DNA of 64,000 nucleotides from an uncultured Clostridia bacterium (GTDB lineage Bacteria; Bacillota; Clostridia; Christensenellales; Aristaeellaceae): positions 186,001-250,000 of the forward strand of contig CAMJPQ010000001.1 of NCBI GenBank assembly GCA_946407745.1, read 5' to 3'. Below, in pieces: positions 7,463 through 14,742 of the stretch; position 1 is the first letter of the stretch; every line of letters begins with the position of its first letter. Position numbers and translations under genes: made by a program. The notes under the pieces are model-generated. The model made no database searches. It saw only the letters and a list, made by a program, of their open reading frames with translations, and had not been told where the DNA came from.

Positions 7463-7613
7463 GAAGCTCTTCCTCGGCTACAAAGACCTCATAAACAAAG
7501 GGCGGAGATTTTGCGAGCGCGCCAACGTGCGAATAGCTGTCGAGCAGCTTCAGACAGCGCTCCCGTTCGACTTCAGGCAAGGAAGACAGATCGGCCTCAT
7601 ATCGCAAAAGCAT
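7410..7613 (-). CDS. small protein with its own antisense promoter
   Basis: A 67-residue protein (MLLRYEADLSSLPEVERERCLKLL at the start) read against the early operon. It has a very strong ribosome site (AAAGGAGGTGAAAAC before the ATG) and its own promoter (TTGCAC-N18-TATAAT, 7646-7675), which makes it more than a shadow frame. A gene expressed on its own in the lysogen is typical of morons, for example exclusion or host-modulating proteins. I do not recognise the family. Its 3' end overlaps the preceding plus-strand gene by 53 bases. Confidence 0.6.
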   Translation of the reverse strand: MLLRYEADLSSLPEVERERCLKLLDSYSHVGALAKSPPFVYEVFVAEEELPTLLRLLPQAALRPLPS

Positions 7614-7645
7614 GTTTTCACCTCCTTTCCCGATACGACAGCAAC

Positions 7646-7675
7646 ATTATAGCAAAGTGGGTGGAATGAGTGCAA
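7646..7675 (-). promoter_or_regulatory. promoter of the antisense small gene
   Basis: TTGCAC (7670-7675), 18 bp spacer, TATAAT (7646-7651) on the minus strand, 33 bases before the start codon. The -35 overlaps the start codon of the next plus-strand gene. Confidence 0.7.
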
Positions 7676-8143
7676 GACGGATACAGCGCTGAGTGGGTGC
7701 GGGAGCACTACCGGAAAATGGGCCGGCGGGTACCGGAGGACGTGGAGCAGCAGCTGCGGCGCGCGGAGGGCGGCTGCAAACAGCCGCAACAGGCATGCGG
7801 CGGTGGGGCGGAAAAGGAAACAAACGCAACACCCAGGCGGCGGAAGTACGGCAACGAGCCGGTGGAGATTGACGGAAAGCGCTTCGACTCGAAGCACGAG
7901 GCGGAGGTGTGGCTGCAGCTGAAGGCCCGGCGGGACGCCGGGGAGCTGCGGGCGGTGATGTGCCAGGTGCGCTTTCCGCTGCCGGGGAAGACGTGGTATG
8001 TGGCGGACTTCATGGTGGTGAAGGCGGACGGCACGTTTGAGGTTCTGGACGCAAAAAGCCCCGCGACGGCCAGCAACCCGGTGTACCGGATGAAGAAACG
8101 GCAGATGCTGGAGGTCAACGGGATCGACATAGTGGAGGTATGA
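7670..8143 (+). CDS. DUF1064-type phage nuclease-like protein
   Basis: A 157-residue protein. After a low-complexity N-terminus it has the DUF1064 pattern: KYGNEPVEIDGKRFDSKHEA, then ADFMVV and FEVLDAK. The D and ExDxK-like residues fit a PD-(D/E)xK nuclease fold, often compared to RusA-type or VSR-like phage endonucleases. It starts at GTG 7670. It is expected to process branched or replicating DNA in the early phase. Confidence 0.75.
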   Translation: MQDGYSAEWVREHYRKMGRRVPEDVEQQLRRAEGGCKQPQQACGGGAEKETNATPRRRKYGNEPVEIDGKRFDSKHEAEVWLQLKARRDAGELRAVMCQVRFPLPGKTWYVADFMVVKADGTFEVLDAKSPATASNPVYRMKKRQMLEVNGIDIVEV

Positions 8144-8145
8144 GG

Positions 8146-8319
8146 ATGGTGCAGCAGGTATTCGGCAGCGCCATGGGCGCGCTGGCGGTGGTGATGATCG
8201 TGCTGTCGGTGCTGCGGCTGGTGAACGACCGGCTGTTCTACGACCGGCACGTGATGCGGCGGCTGGCGATCGCGGCGGCGATGAGCCTGATGAGCGCCGC
8301 GCTGTGGTGGATTGACTGA
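8146..8319 (+). CDS. small two-segment membrane protein
   Basis: A 57-residue frame, MVQQVFGSAMGALAVVMIVL at its start, with one strong hydrophobic segment, a basic loop (NDRLFYDRHVMRR) and a second hydrophobic segment ending at WWID. GGAGG (8134-8138) is 7 bases before ATG 8146; ATG 8140 is too close. It starts just after the nuclease-like gene. An early phage membrane protein of this kind could serve in exclusion or as a regulator; unknown. Confidence 0.6.
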   Translation: MVQQVFGSAMGALAVVMIVLSVLRLVNDRLFYDRHVMRRLAIAAAMSLMSAALWWID

Positions 8320-8348
8320 CGGACGCGCGGGGTGAGAAAGCAGGGCGC

Positions 8349-8627
8349 ATGGAGGAGACGATCCGCTGGCGGATGCGGCGGAGGGAGGACGGCACCGAGG
8401 ATCTGCCCACGGCGGAGGACGCGGACGAGCACAACTGTGTGCTGGTGATGCACGCCTACCAGGGCGCGATGGTGACGGGATGGTTCAACATCCAGCGGAA
8501 CCGGTTTGTATACGCGTGGGCGCCCTGCCCGCGCGGACCCGTGGAGGACGCGAAGGCGTACCGGAACCCCGACCGGGGCCTGAGCGGACACGGAGAGAAG
8601 GTGTGGGACACCCTGCACCCGGACTGA
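8349..8627 (+). CDS. hypothetical early protein
   Basis: A 92-residue protein, charged at the N-terminus and rich in aromatic residues in the middle (MVTGWFNIQRNRFVYAWAP). It ends in WDTLHPD. Spacing to both neighbours is short and all run in the same direction. I do not recognise the family. Confidence 0.55.
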   Translation: MEETIRWRMRRREDGTEDLPTAEDADEHNCVLVMHAYQGAMVTGWFNIQRNRFVYAWAPCPRGPVEDAKAYRNPDRGLSGHGEKVWDTLHPD

Positions 8628-8652
8628 GAGACGGCACGAGAGGAGAAGGCAC

Positions 8653-8883
8653 ATGCGCGTGGAGGAAAGCGGACGGCGCGAGGCGCTGGAGGAAGTCGCG
8701 AGGATGGACTGCCTGTGGATCGGCAGCGCGATCGCGAGCCGGTGCCTGGGCGTGGACAGGTACTACATGAACCTGATGTGCAAGAGCGAGAACCCGCCGA
8801 AGTTCGACTTCTTTTTCAGCGGGAACCGGCTGAAGATCAACCGGGCGAGCTTTGTGAGCTTCTGCAGGGGGCTGGGCGGCTGA
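8653..8883 (+). CDS. small protein, possibly excisionase-like winged helix
   Basis: A 76-residue protein. Its order of elements, a helix-turn-helix-like stretch (IGSAIASRCLGVDRYYMN) followed by FFFSGNRLKINRASFVSFC, resembles small excisionase-type winged-helix proteins, where a GxRxKI strand precedes the last helix. The match is by pattern only. It is the last gene before the 0.8 kb structured non-coding region, which begins right after its stop codon. Confidence 0.5.
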   Translation: MRVEESGRREALEEVARMDCLWIGSAIASRCLGVDRYYMNLMCKSENPPKFDFFFSGNRLKINRASFVSFCRGLGG

Positions 8884-9672
8884 CGTCCGGCTATATGATC
8901 GGAGCTTCCCCGTTCAGCAACGGGGCCTCCCCTACCGGGACGGACAACGGGTGCAACTCCCACTCCGATGCGGCGGCAGGCGAACCGCCACTTCATGGTT
9001 TCCGGCCCACGGCAAGGCCGGGGACCCGCCGGGCGGGCGACGACGCGCGGCGAATCTACCTCCTTTGCAAAAACTGATGCAGGCGTTTTCCAAAATCAAT
9101 CCTTCCTGACGGGCGGGGCGCGTCGCCGCCCCGCTTTGACGCCGCAGGCCCGGCCGTGCGCACCAGACGGATGTGTCCGGATGGGGTGCCGTGCACTGCG
9201 CGGAGCGGAAGCCAGGTCACGCCTGGCGGCGGCGAAACAGCGGAGGCCAAAGAAAAGGGGCGCGTGAGTAACGCCGGGGCTGCAGACCCGGAGGCGAAAA
9301 GCGTCCCCTACCCCGGAGGCCGACGCGGACGGCGGGAGAGACCGCTGGCAGCGGCTGACCATGGCAGCCGCGGGCCCTTCACGGGAGACCGTGATAAAGA
9401 TTCAGTTATCTGGCGGCCCGGAAAGACGGGCGGGGCCGCGGCGGCTTCCGCCGTGTGGTTCGGCTGCTTCCTGCGCAAAGGACACAAACCTCGCATGCAA
9501 AACGCCGCGGCCCGATACCTTCAGGCGACGGTCCGGAAAGACGGACGCGAAAAAACGCAGGCCCGCGAAAGCCTGCGCCCCGAACACAATGGAACCGCTC
9601 CCGGCACGAGAGGAATTACACTGTGCAAAATCAATTATACGGCATCGGCACGGTTTTTGCAATATGTGATTT
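8884..9672 (+). ncRNA. candidate large structured phage RNA
   Basis: No start with a ribosome site opens a convincing gene here, yet hairpins follow one another across about 790 bases. Examples: 8898-8904 with 8963-8969 enclosing 8908-8914/8919-8925; 9002-9007/9016-9021; 9113-9119/9128-9134; 9186-9189/9193-9196; 9211-9216/9222-9227; 9262-9265/9271-9274; 9342-9346/9350-9354; 9380-9384/9389-9393 with a GAGA (GNRA) loop; 9416-9420/9427-9431 and 9531-9535/9542-9546, which carry the same GAAAGA loop; 9556-9562/9571-9577. Size, density and early-phage location resemble the giant ornate RNAs (GOLLD, ROOL), but I cannot assign a class. Ends are approximate. Confidence 0.65.
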
Positions 9673-9695
9673 CCTCTCTCCGGGAGAGAGAGGAG
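9673..9695 (+). promoter_or_regulatory. hairpin overlapping a ribosome site
   Basis: An 8 bp CT/GA stem (9673-9680 with 9686-9693) covers the first bases of the AGGAG ribosome site (9691-9695) of the DUF3102 gene, so translation could depend on its opening. Confidence 0.5.
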
Positions 9696-9701
9696 CGGAA
9701 A

Positions 9702-10610
9702 ATGGAAGCAAGCAGGCTCCCGGCGATGCGCTGGGAGGAGAAAAGGGTGTACCGCGCGGCGCGGATCCGGACACTGACGGAGAGCGTGCAGGGCGGGATG
9801 CTGGAGATCGGCCACGAGTTCGCGGAGGCGCGGAAGGAATGCCCCTACGGCGAATGGGAAGACTGGGTGCGCAGCTGCACGGACTACGAGCCGCGGACGG
9901 TGAACCAGTTTATCCAGGTATGGGAGCGCTTCGGAGGGAAACGGCTGACGGACGGGATCAGCATGAGCGGTATGGTGAAGATGCTGAGCCTGCCCGCCGG
10001 AGACGAGGAGGCCTTTATCGCGCAGAAGGATCCGCAGAAAATGAGCGTGCGGGAGATTGAACGGGCGGTGAAGGACTGGAAGAAGCCGGAGACCACGTTC
10101 GGCCAGGAGGCGGAGAACGCCTACCAGGCGCACGCGGCGATGGAGCGGGACGAGATCATCACCCAGCAGCGGAAGGAAATCTCGAAGAAGGACGACGAGC
10201 TGCAGGCGATGAAGGCGGACGTGGAGGTGCTGCGCGGGCAGTATGAGGAAATCTTCAACCTTTTCACGGAAAAGGACAAGGAAAACACCCGCCTGAAGAA
10301 GGAGCTGGCCGACAGCGAGGCGCTGATGGCCGCGCTGGACGAGGAGCACCGGCGGAGCCAGACGGCGGAGCTGGACGAGATGAGCCAGCGGATCCGCGCG
10401 GAGGAGACGGAGGAGAGACCGCTTTCTGCCGAGGAGCTGGGCAAGCGCGTGGCGGGCTTCATCCTGGGGAACGCGCGGATGGCGACGATTCACCCACGGA
10501 GCCGGGAAGAGCGGCACGCCTTCGACCTGGCACTGCGCCCGCTGGAGGAATGGATCGGCAGGGTGCGGGCGGCCGCGGGGATTACGGAAGCGGAGGCGAG
10601 CATCGCATGA
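9702..10610 (+). CDS. DUF3102-type phage protein with coiled coil
   Basis: The open frame extends far upstream, but ATG 9702 (302 residues) is chosen because AGGAG is 6 bases before it and the upstream part is the structured RNA region. Residues 15-70 (MLEIGHEFAEARKECPYGEWEDWV and onward) match the DUF3102 pattern found in phage and plasmid regulators. A long charged coiled coil follows (roughly residues 140-240). The family is thought to act in replication or transcription control, without a defined mechanism. Its stop overlaps the next start (ATGA). Confidence 0.7.
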   Translation: MEASRLPAMRWEEKRVYRAARIRTLTESVQGGMLEIGHEFAEARKECPYGEWEDWVRSCTDYEPRTVNQFIQVWERFGGKRLTDGISMSGMVKMLSLPAGDEEAFIAQKDPQKMSVREIERAVKDWKKPETTFGQEAENAYQAHAAMERDEIITQQRKEISKKDDELQAMKADVEVLRGQYEEIFNLFTEKDKENTRLKKELADSEALMAALDEEHRRSQTAELDEMSQRIRAEETEERPLSAEELGKRVAGFILGNARMATIHPRSREERHAFDLALRPLEEWIGRVRAAAGITEAEASIA

Positions 10611-11047
10611 GTGAGCTGACGCTGCCGGAGGAGCGGGAACGCGCGCCCGCGCAGGCCATGACAATGGCCGTGGCGGAGGCGGTGCGGGAGATTATGACGC
10701 CGATGCTGTACACGCTGAACGCGATGGCCGCACAGATGGAGGCGCAGAACCGGCGGATGGAGGCGCTCGAAAAAGAGGTGCGCTGGATGACGCCGGTGAG
10801 CGCAAAGCAGTGCCAGCTGCTGAACGCGGAGATCCGGAAACGGGCCGGGGAGCTGGCCACGGCCATCGGGACAGAGGACAAGGAAAAGAAGAACCAGATC
10901 GCCCGAGCGATACGCAAGAGCGTGTGCGTGCGGTGGGGCGTGGGCAAGATCAGCGAGGTGCCGAAGGGAGAATACCAGGTTGCAATGCGGCTGGTGGACG
11001 ACTGGAAGGAATGGACGACACTTAAAAAAATACTCAGGGAAGGTTAA
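10607..11047 (+). CDS. ORF6C-domain phage protein
   Basis: A 146-residue protein with a helical N-terminal half and a C-terminal ORF6C-like domain (SAKQCQLLNAEIRKRAGELATA through VRWGVGKISEVPKGEYQVAMRLVDDW). ORF6C domains usually form the C-terminal part of phage antirepressor-type proteins. Here it stands without a Bro-N/KilA-N partner. The ATG overlaps the stop of the DUF3102 gene, so the two are translationally coupled. Confidence 0.7.
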   Translation: MSELTLPEERERAPAQAMTMAVAEAVREIMTPMLYTLNAMAAQMEAQNRRMEALEKEVRWMTPVSAKQCQLLNAEIRKRAGELATAIGTEDKEKKNQIARAIRKSVCVRWGVGKISEVPKGEYQVAMRLVDDWKEWTTLKKILREG

Positions 11048-11050
11048 GGA

Positions 11051-11293
11051 ATGATACCCAGAAACAGCAGGGAGTGGAAGGAGAGCTGCCCCGCCTTCGC
11101 GCGGCGGTTCCGTCAGCTGGTGGAAGAGAGCGGGCTGAAAAGGAGGGCCTTTGCGGAAAAGTACGGGCTGAGCGCTGCTGCGGTGAGCAATTACTGCAAC
11201 GGGAAGCACATGCCCGACAGCGTGCGGCTGAAGGAAATCGGCGAGAAGCTGGGGAAAAGCGCCGACTGGCTGCTGGGAAGGGATCAGGAATAA
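11051..11293 (+). CDS. HTH-XRE regulator
   Basis: An 80-residue single-domain XRE protein (KRRAFAEKYGLSAAAVSNYCNG). It lies 3 bases after the ORF6C gene and 21 bases before the RAMP-like gene in the same operon. The target is unknown; it could bind in the adjoining repeat array or modulate early transcription. Confidence 0.75.
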   Translation: MIPRNSREWKESCPAFARRFRQLVEESGLKRRAFAEKYGLSAAAVSNYCNGKHMPDSVRLKEIGEKLGKSADWLLGRDQE

Positions 11294-11314
11294 AGAATTA
11301 CGGGGTGAAAAAAC

Positions 11315-12052
11315 ATGAAACACTTGAACGTGAGGCTGACACTGACGGAGGAGCTGCTGGGAACGGAAAGCGCGGACCCGAAGATCCACGAGACGTACAT
11401 CGCGAGCCGGGTACACGAGAACAAGGACGAGACGCTGACCGAGGACGAGCTGAAGGCCATGTCCGAGGAAGAGGTGCAGGCCGTGGTGGACGCCCAGGTA
11501 GAAAAGGCGATGACCATTTTCGGCAGGAACAAAAACGGAGAGCCGGTGCTGTGGGACTACCAGATCCGCGGCTTCTTCAAGAGCGCGTGCAAAATGCTGA
11601 GCAAGGTGAGCGACACGAAGAGCTCGAAGTGCAAGGCGTACCGGCAGAACATCGACGGGCGGATTCATGTGTACGGCGCGGAAGGGCGGAAGATTCCGCT
11701 GTGGCTGAGCGGTGAGATTGAAGACTGCCAGCGGCCGCTGCGGGCACAGACCGCGCAGGGCGAGCGCGTGGCGCTGGCCAACAGCGAGGCCGCGCCCGCC
11801 GGGACGATGATGCTGTTTGAAGTGCAGTGCCTGGTGGACAGCGACGTGCCCATGGTGCGGGAATGGCTGGACTACGGCACGGTGTGCGGGCTGGGCCAGT
11901 GGCGCAACAGCGGCAAGGGCCGCTTTGTGTGGGAGGAGCTGGACGACAACGGCAAGGTGATCGGCGGGAACAAGGACAAGCCGTGCGAGTACCAGAAGCG
12001 CAGCAAGGTGCTGGGCATGGCCGCGAAGCTGAACCCCTACGCGAAGAATTGA
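11315..12052 (+). CDS. RAMP/Cas7-like orphan phage protein
   Basis: A 245-residue protein with a RAMP-like pattern. A first beta strand and turn are seen at residues 2-16 (KHLNVRLTLTEELLG). A helix with a G-containing entry follows at 82-95 (YQIRGFFKSACKML), comparable to the PGSSLKG region of Csm3/Cas7. Near the C-terminus is a glycine-rich loop (GLGQWRNSGKGRFVWEEL, 192-209). Cas7-family proteins coat RNA as filaments. No other CRISPR gene or array is present. It is directly followed by the 5-nt-period array at 12060-13270. The family call rests on pattern only and needs a structure or profile check. Confidence 0.5.
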   Translation: MKHLNVRLTLTEELLGTESADPKIHETYIASRVHENKDETLTEDELKAMSEEEVQAVVDAQVEKAMTIFGRNKNGEPVLWDYQIRGFFKSACKMLSKVSDTKSSKCKAYRQNIDGRIHVYGAEGRKIPLWLSGEIEDCQRPLRAQTAQGERVALANSEAAPAGTMMLFEVQCLVDSDVPMVREWLDYGTVCGLGQWRNSGKGRFVWEELDDNGKVIGGNKDKPCEYQKRSKVLGMAAKLNPYAKN

Positions 12053-12059
12053 GACGGAG

Positions 12060-13270
12060 TGGCTTTGCTCGGAGCAGAGTCGCGGTGCTGCGTATGGGCA
12101 TAGCGAAGACAGGAAACGCAGAGAAGCGACGAGCAGCGCACTGCGCAACACCGCAAAGCCGAGGCATGGCGCCGGTTGGAAAGGACTTGCAACGCAACGG
12201 CATGGCTTGGCATCGACCAGCAGCGCGGTGGCAATGTAATGCTAAGATTTGAAATGCGATGGAATGGAACTGATCGGGTGAGCACGGCTTCGGAAATGTG
12301 GCGCTGGTCAGCGCTTTGAACAGAAACGGCTCAGCACTGCATCGATAGGCAGCGCAACGGCCAGGAGCAGAGCATCTATGCACTGACTCGCCGGGGAAAG
12401 GCAGGGAAATGATGAGCGTCGCCGTGGAATAGCATTGATCTGGTGGGCATGGCCGAGGAATTGTATGGCGCTGAAAGGCCGGGCAACGGAATGGCATTGA
12501 TTGGTGGCGCCCTGAGCAGAAGAGCAAGAGCATAGGGTTGATGCGAAACGCGTTGGCAGAGCACGGAAAAGTCAAGAAACGCAATGGCTGAGCATTGCAC
12601 CGACCTGCACTGCGATGGAAGAGCAAGGAATAGCATAGCCATGGCATGGCAAGGAGACGGTACGGATGGCGCAGAAGGAGAGTGGTACCGATGCGCTCAG
12701 AATAGCACAGCAAAAGAGGAGCACAGCCGGGAATGGCATAGAAACGGCGTCGCACGGCGAAGCTTGGCGGCGCGGTGCTTGGTCGAGCAAAGCAGCGCAA
12801 CGGCAGGGCAGGGCATGGCAGGGCACCGCACGGCTTCGGCAGTGCGCGGGAACGCGCTGAGCAGTAGTGCCGAGGCAGCGGTCAGATGCGTTAAGAAATA
12901 ACGGCAACGGCAAGGCTGAACGGAGCGGGACATTGCACAGAAACGGCAGGGCAACGCATGGCATGGCACGGTACCACAAGAGCACAGCAACAGCATAGCT
13001 AAGCAAGGCACAGCTTAGGAAAGGCAAAACGGCGAGGTGTTTGGCAGTGAATCAAGAAGAAAAGCAAAGGAAAGGCTGCACCACGCTATAAGATGCAACG
13101 GCGCGGGGAGGCAAGGCGATTCACAGCGGAGGCACAGTTTGGAACAGTCAAGGATTGAACAGCAGATGGCAAAGCAGAGCGGAACTCGGCAGCGTGTTGC
13201 GGGGGCTGGGACTGGCGCCGTAACGAATCGGGAAAAAGCCGGACGCCTCAACAAAAAACAAGGAAGCTGA
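12060..13270 (+). repeat. degenerate 5-nt-period array (consensus GCANN), non-coding
   Basis: The plus strand can be read for most of 1.2 kb as successive pentamers beginning with G, mostly GC, GA or GG followed by A or T; single-base slips occur. Clear stretches: 12586-12760 (GCATT GCACC GACCT GCACT), 12801-12835 (GGCAG GGCAG GGCAT GGCAG) and 12930-13025. A period of 5 is incompatible with a conserved protein in any frame, and no frame has a convincing ribosome site. The units are not identical, so this is neither a simple satellite nor a CRISPR array. It separates the RAMP-like gene from the replication initiator gene. Confidence 0.75.
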
Positions 13271-13300
13271 CACAGGAGCCGGGGACGGCGGAGGGGTGGC

Positions 13301-14179
13301 ATGGAAAGCGAGCCTTTGGTGCTAATCGACTACGTGCGAGAGATGAACGCCTTTATTGAGTACGCGACGGATGAGAGGCTGACGCCCAGCGAGGTCGCAG
13401 TTTGGCTGCAACTGTTTTACTTTTTCAACAGGCGAGCCAAAGCGAATGTCTGGCCCAGCGGGTTCATCGGCATTTCCAATCAGGTGATGCTCGGACGGGT
13501 AGGGATGAGCAAGGCCACCTTCCTCAGCACGAGGAACCGGCTGGCGCAGCGCGGCCTGATCGCCGTGCTGGCGGGAAAGCGAAACAAGGAGGTGCCGCAG
13601 TACAAGCTGAATTACTTTTTTCCACAGGTTGTGGAAAACTTCTGTGGAAAACCTGTGGATAACTTCACGCCGGAGGTGGAAATTCCGACGGAGGGCAAAA
13701 GTTGGGTCAAAATTTATCCCAAAACCCAGCCCAAAACCCAGCCCAAAACCCAGCCCAAAACCCAGCCCAAAACCCAGCCCAAGATAGATAGAGACTATAC
13801 AGAGAGTAAGACGGAGAGTAAACCCTCTGAAGAAGACCAGATGGATGATGATACTCAACCCGCGCGCGCGCGCGAGGCGGCGCGGCTGAGGGGCAGGGCG
13901 GAGATAGAGGCGATGGACTACCACGGGACGCTGCGGACGCTGTACCCCGGGGTGGACGGAGAGCGGATGCGGCGGCTGATCGGCAGCGAATACTACCCGC
14001 TGAGCCTGGTGGCCAGGGCGATCAGGAAGACGGAGGAGCGGCACCGGCGCGAGGCGCTGGTGAGCCCACTGAGCTACACGCTGAAGCTGCTGGAGGACTG
14101 GGAGAGCCGGGGCTGGGAGACGGACGCCGACGTGGAGGCGGGCCTGAGCGCCCGCCCCCAGGCGGCGGCGACGGAATGA
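13301..14179 (+). CDS. phage replication initiator / replisome organiser
   Basis: A 292-residue protein with an N-terminal winged-helix domain (residues 20-110, including LTPSEVAVWLQLFYFFNRRAK and MSKATFLSTRNRLAQRGLI), as in DnaD-like and replisome organiser proteins. A flexible middle contains five PKTQ units. The C-terminal helical domain (YYPLSLVARAIRKTEE, SPLSYTLKLLEDW) resembles the primosome-contact part of such proteins. The coding sequence contains four DnaA-box-like 9-mers (13618-13662), so the origin lies inside the gene, as in other phages. No helicase loader gene is recognisable next to it. Confidence 0.75.
   Translation: MESEPLVLIDYVREMNAFIEYATDERLTPSEVAVWLQLFYFFNRRAKANVWPSGFIGISNQVMLGRVGMSKATFLSTRNRLAQRGLIAVLAGKRNKEVPQYKLNYFFPQVVENFCGKPVDNFTPEVEIPTEGKSWVKIYPKTQPKTQPKTQPKTQPKTQPKIDRDYTESKTESKPSEEDQMDDDTQPARAREAARLRGRAEIEAMDYHGTLRTLYPGVDGERMRRLIGSEYYPLSLVARAIRKTEERHRREALVSPLSYTLKLLEDWESRGWETDADVEAGLSARPQAAATE
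13618..13662 (+). other. putative replication origin: four DnaA-box-like iterons
   Basis: TTTTCCACA (13618-13626), TGTGGAAAA (13630-13638 and 13643-13651) and TGTGGATAA (13654-13662). The last is an exact DnaA box on the minus strand; the others differ by one base. They lie within the initiator gene. Confidence 0.7.
13718..13777 (+). repeat. five 12-bp tandem repeats in the initiator gene
   Basis: CCCAAAACCCAG is repeated five times without change, encoding (PKTQ)5. It lies 55 bases after the last DnaA-like box. It may be an iteron set as well as a protein linker; copy number is likely to vary by slippage. Confidence 0.9.
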
Positions 14180-14190
14180 AAGGACGAACA

Positions 14191-14742
14191 ATGGAAACCG
14201 AAAACGGCACGATCAGAGCGTTTGCCGACCGAAAATGCAAGTGGTGCGGGAAGCGCTTCGTCCCCACGGCGGAGCGGGGATGGAAAAGCAGGGGGAAATA
14301 CTTCTGCCGGTACAGCTGCATGCGGGCGTGGGAAAGAGCCGACGACGCGAAGAAGGACGGCAGGATCGGGAACCCGGGCGGGGCGCGGAAGCGCCCGAAG
14401 TACACGCCGGAGCTGCTGGACGAATGCGCCAGGCTGTACGTGGAAGAAAAAATCGGCTACGCGGAGATACGCAGGCGGACAGGCGTGGCGGAATGGAAGG
14501 TGGAGCGCGTGGTGCGCGAGCGCGGGCTGTGGGAGCTGCGGAAAAACGGCGGCGGAAACAAAAGGCGCGACCTGGATGAAGAGGACATTGTGCAGCAGTA
14601 CCTGGACGGGGCGACGATGCAGGAAATCGGCGAGCAGTACCGGGCGAGCACGGACGCGGTGCGGCGGGTGCTGACGGAGCGCGGGGTGAAGATACGCCCG
14701 GCGATACGGCGGGACCTGGCGGGAGGGATGCGCAAATGCTGA
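14191..14742 (+). CDS. zinc-finger plus double-HTH protein
   Basis: A 183-residue protein. An N-terminal zinc site (CKWCGKRF at residues 9-16 and FCRYSC about 25 residues on) is followed by two resolvase-like helix-turn-helix units, one around YAEIRRRTGVAEWKVERVV and one around MQEIGEQYRASTDAVRRVL. ATG 14191 is chosen because AAAGGA precedes it; an in-frame ATG at 14176 overlaps the previous stop. It is probably a DNA-binding regulator of the early region. Confidence 0.65.
   Translation: METENGTIRAFADRKCKWCGKRFVPTAERGWKSRGKYFCRYSCMRAWERADDAKKDGRIGNPGGARKRPKYTPELLDECARLYVEEKIGYAEIRRRTGVAEWKVERVVRERGLWELRKNGGGNKRRDLDEEDIVQQYLDGATMQEIGEQYRASTDAVRRVLTERGVKIRPAIRRDLAGGMRKC

Noticed and set aside
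9156..9701. N-terminal extension of the DUF3102 gene
   Set aside because: The frame is open, but there is no ribosome site and the bases form hairpins. The start at 9702 has a good Shine-Dalgarno sequence.
11315..12052. A complete CRISPR-Cas type III locus
   Set aside because: Only one RAMP-like protein is present. There is no Cas10, Cas6, spacer array or nuclease partner.
10490..12800. Long minus-strand frames over 10.5-12.8 kb
   Set aside because: They are shadows of early genes and of the T-poor 5-nt array, where scarcity of certain trinucleotides removes stops on the other strand.
12584..13270. Plus-strand frames inside the 5-nt array (for example 12584-12901)
   Set aside because: No ribosome site, composition dictated by the 5-nt period in all frames, and no resemblance to a folded protein.
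13718..13777. CRISPR-like array
   Set aside because: The 12-bp units are contiguous with no spacers and encode an in-frame PKTQ linker.
13861..13872. Alternating CG tract as a Z-DNA regul. site
   Set aside because: It is only six CG units inside a coding region that encodes an Ala/Arg stretch; no supporting context.
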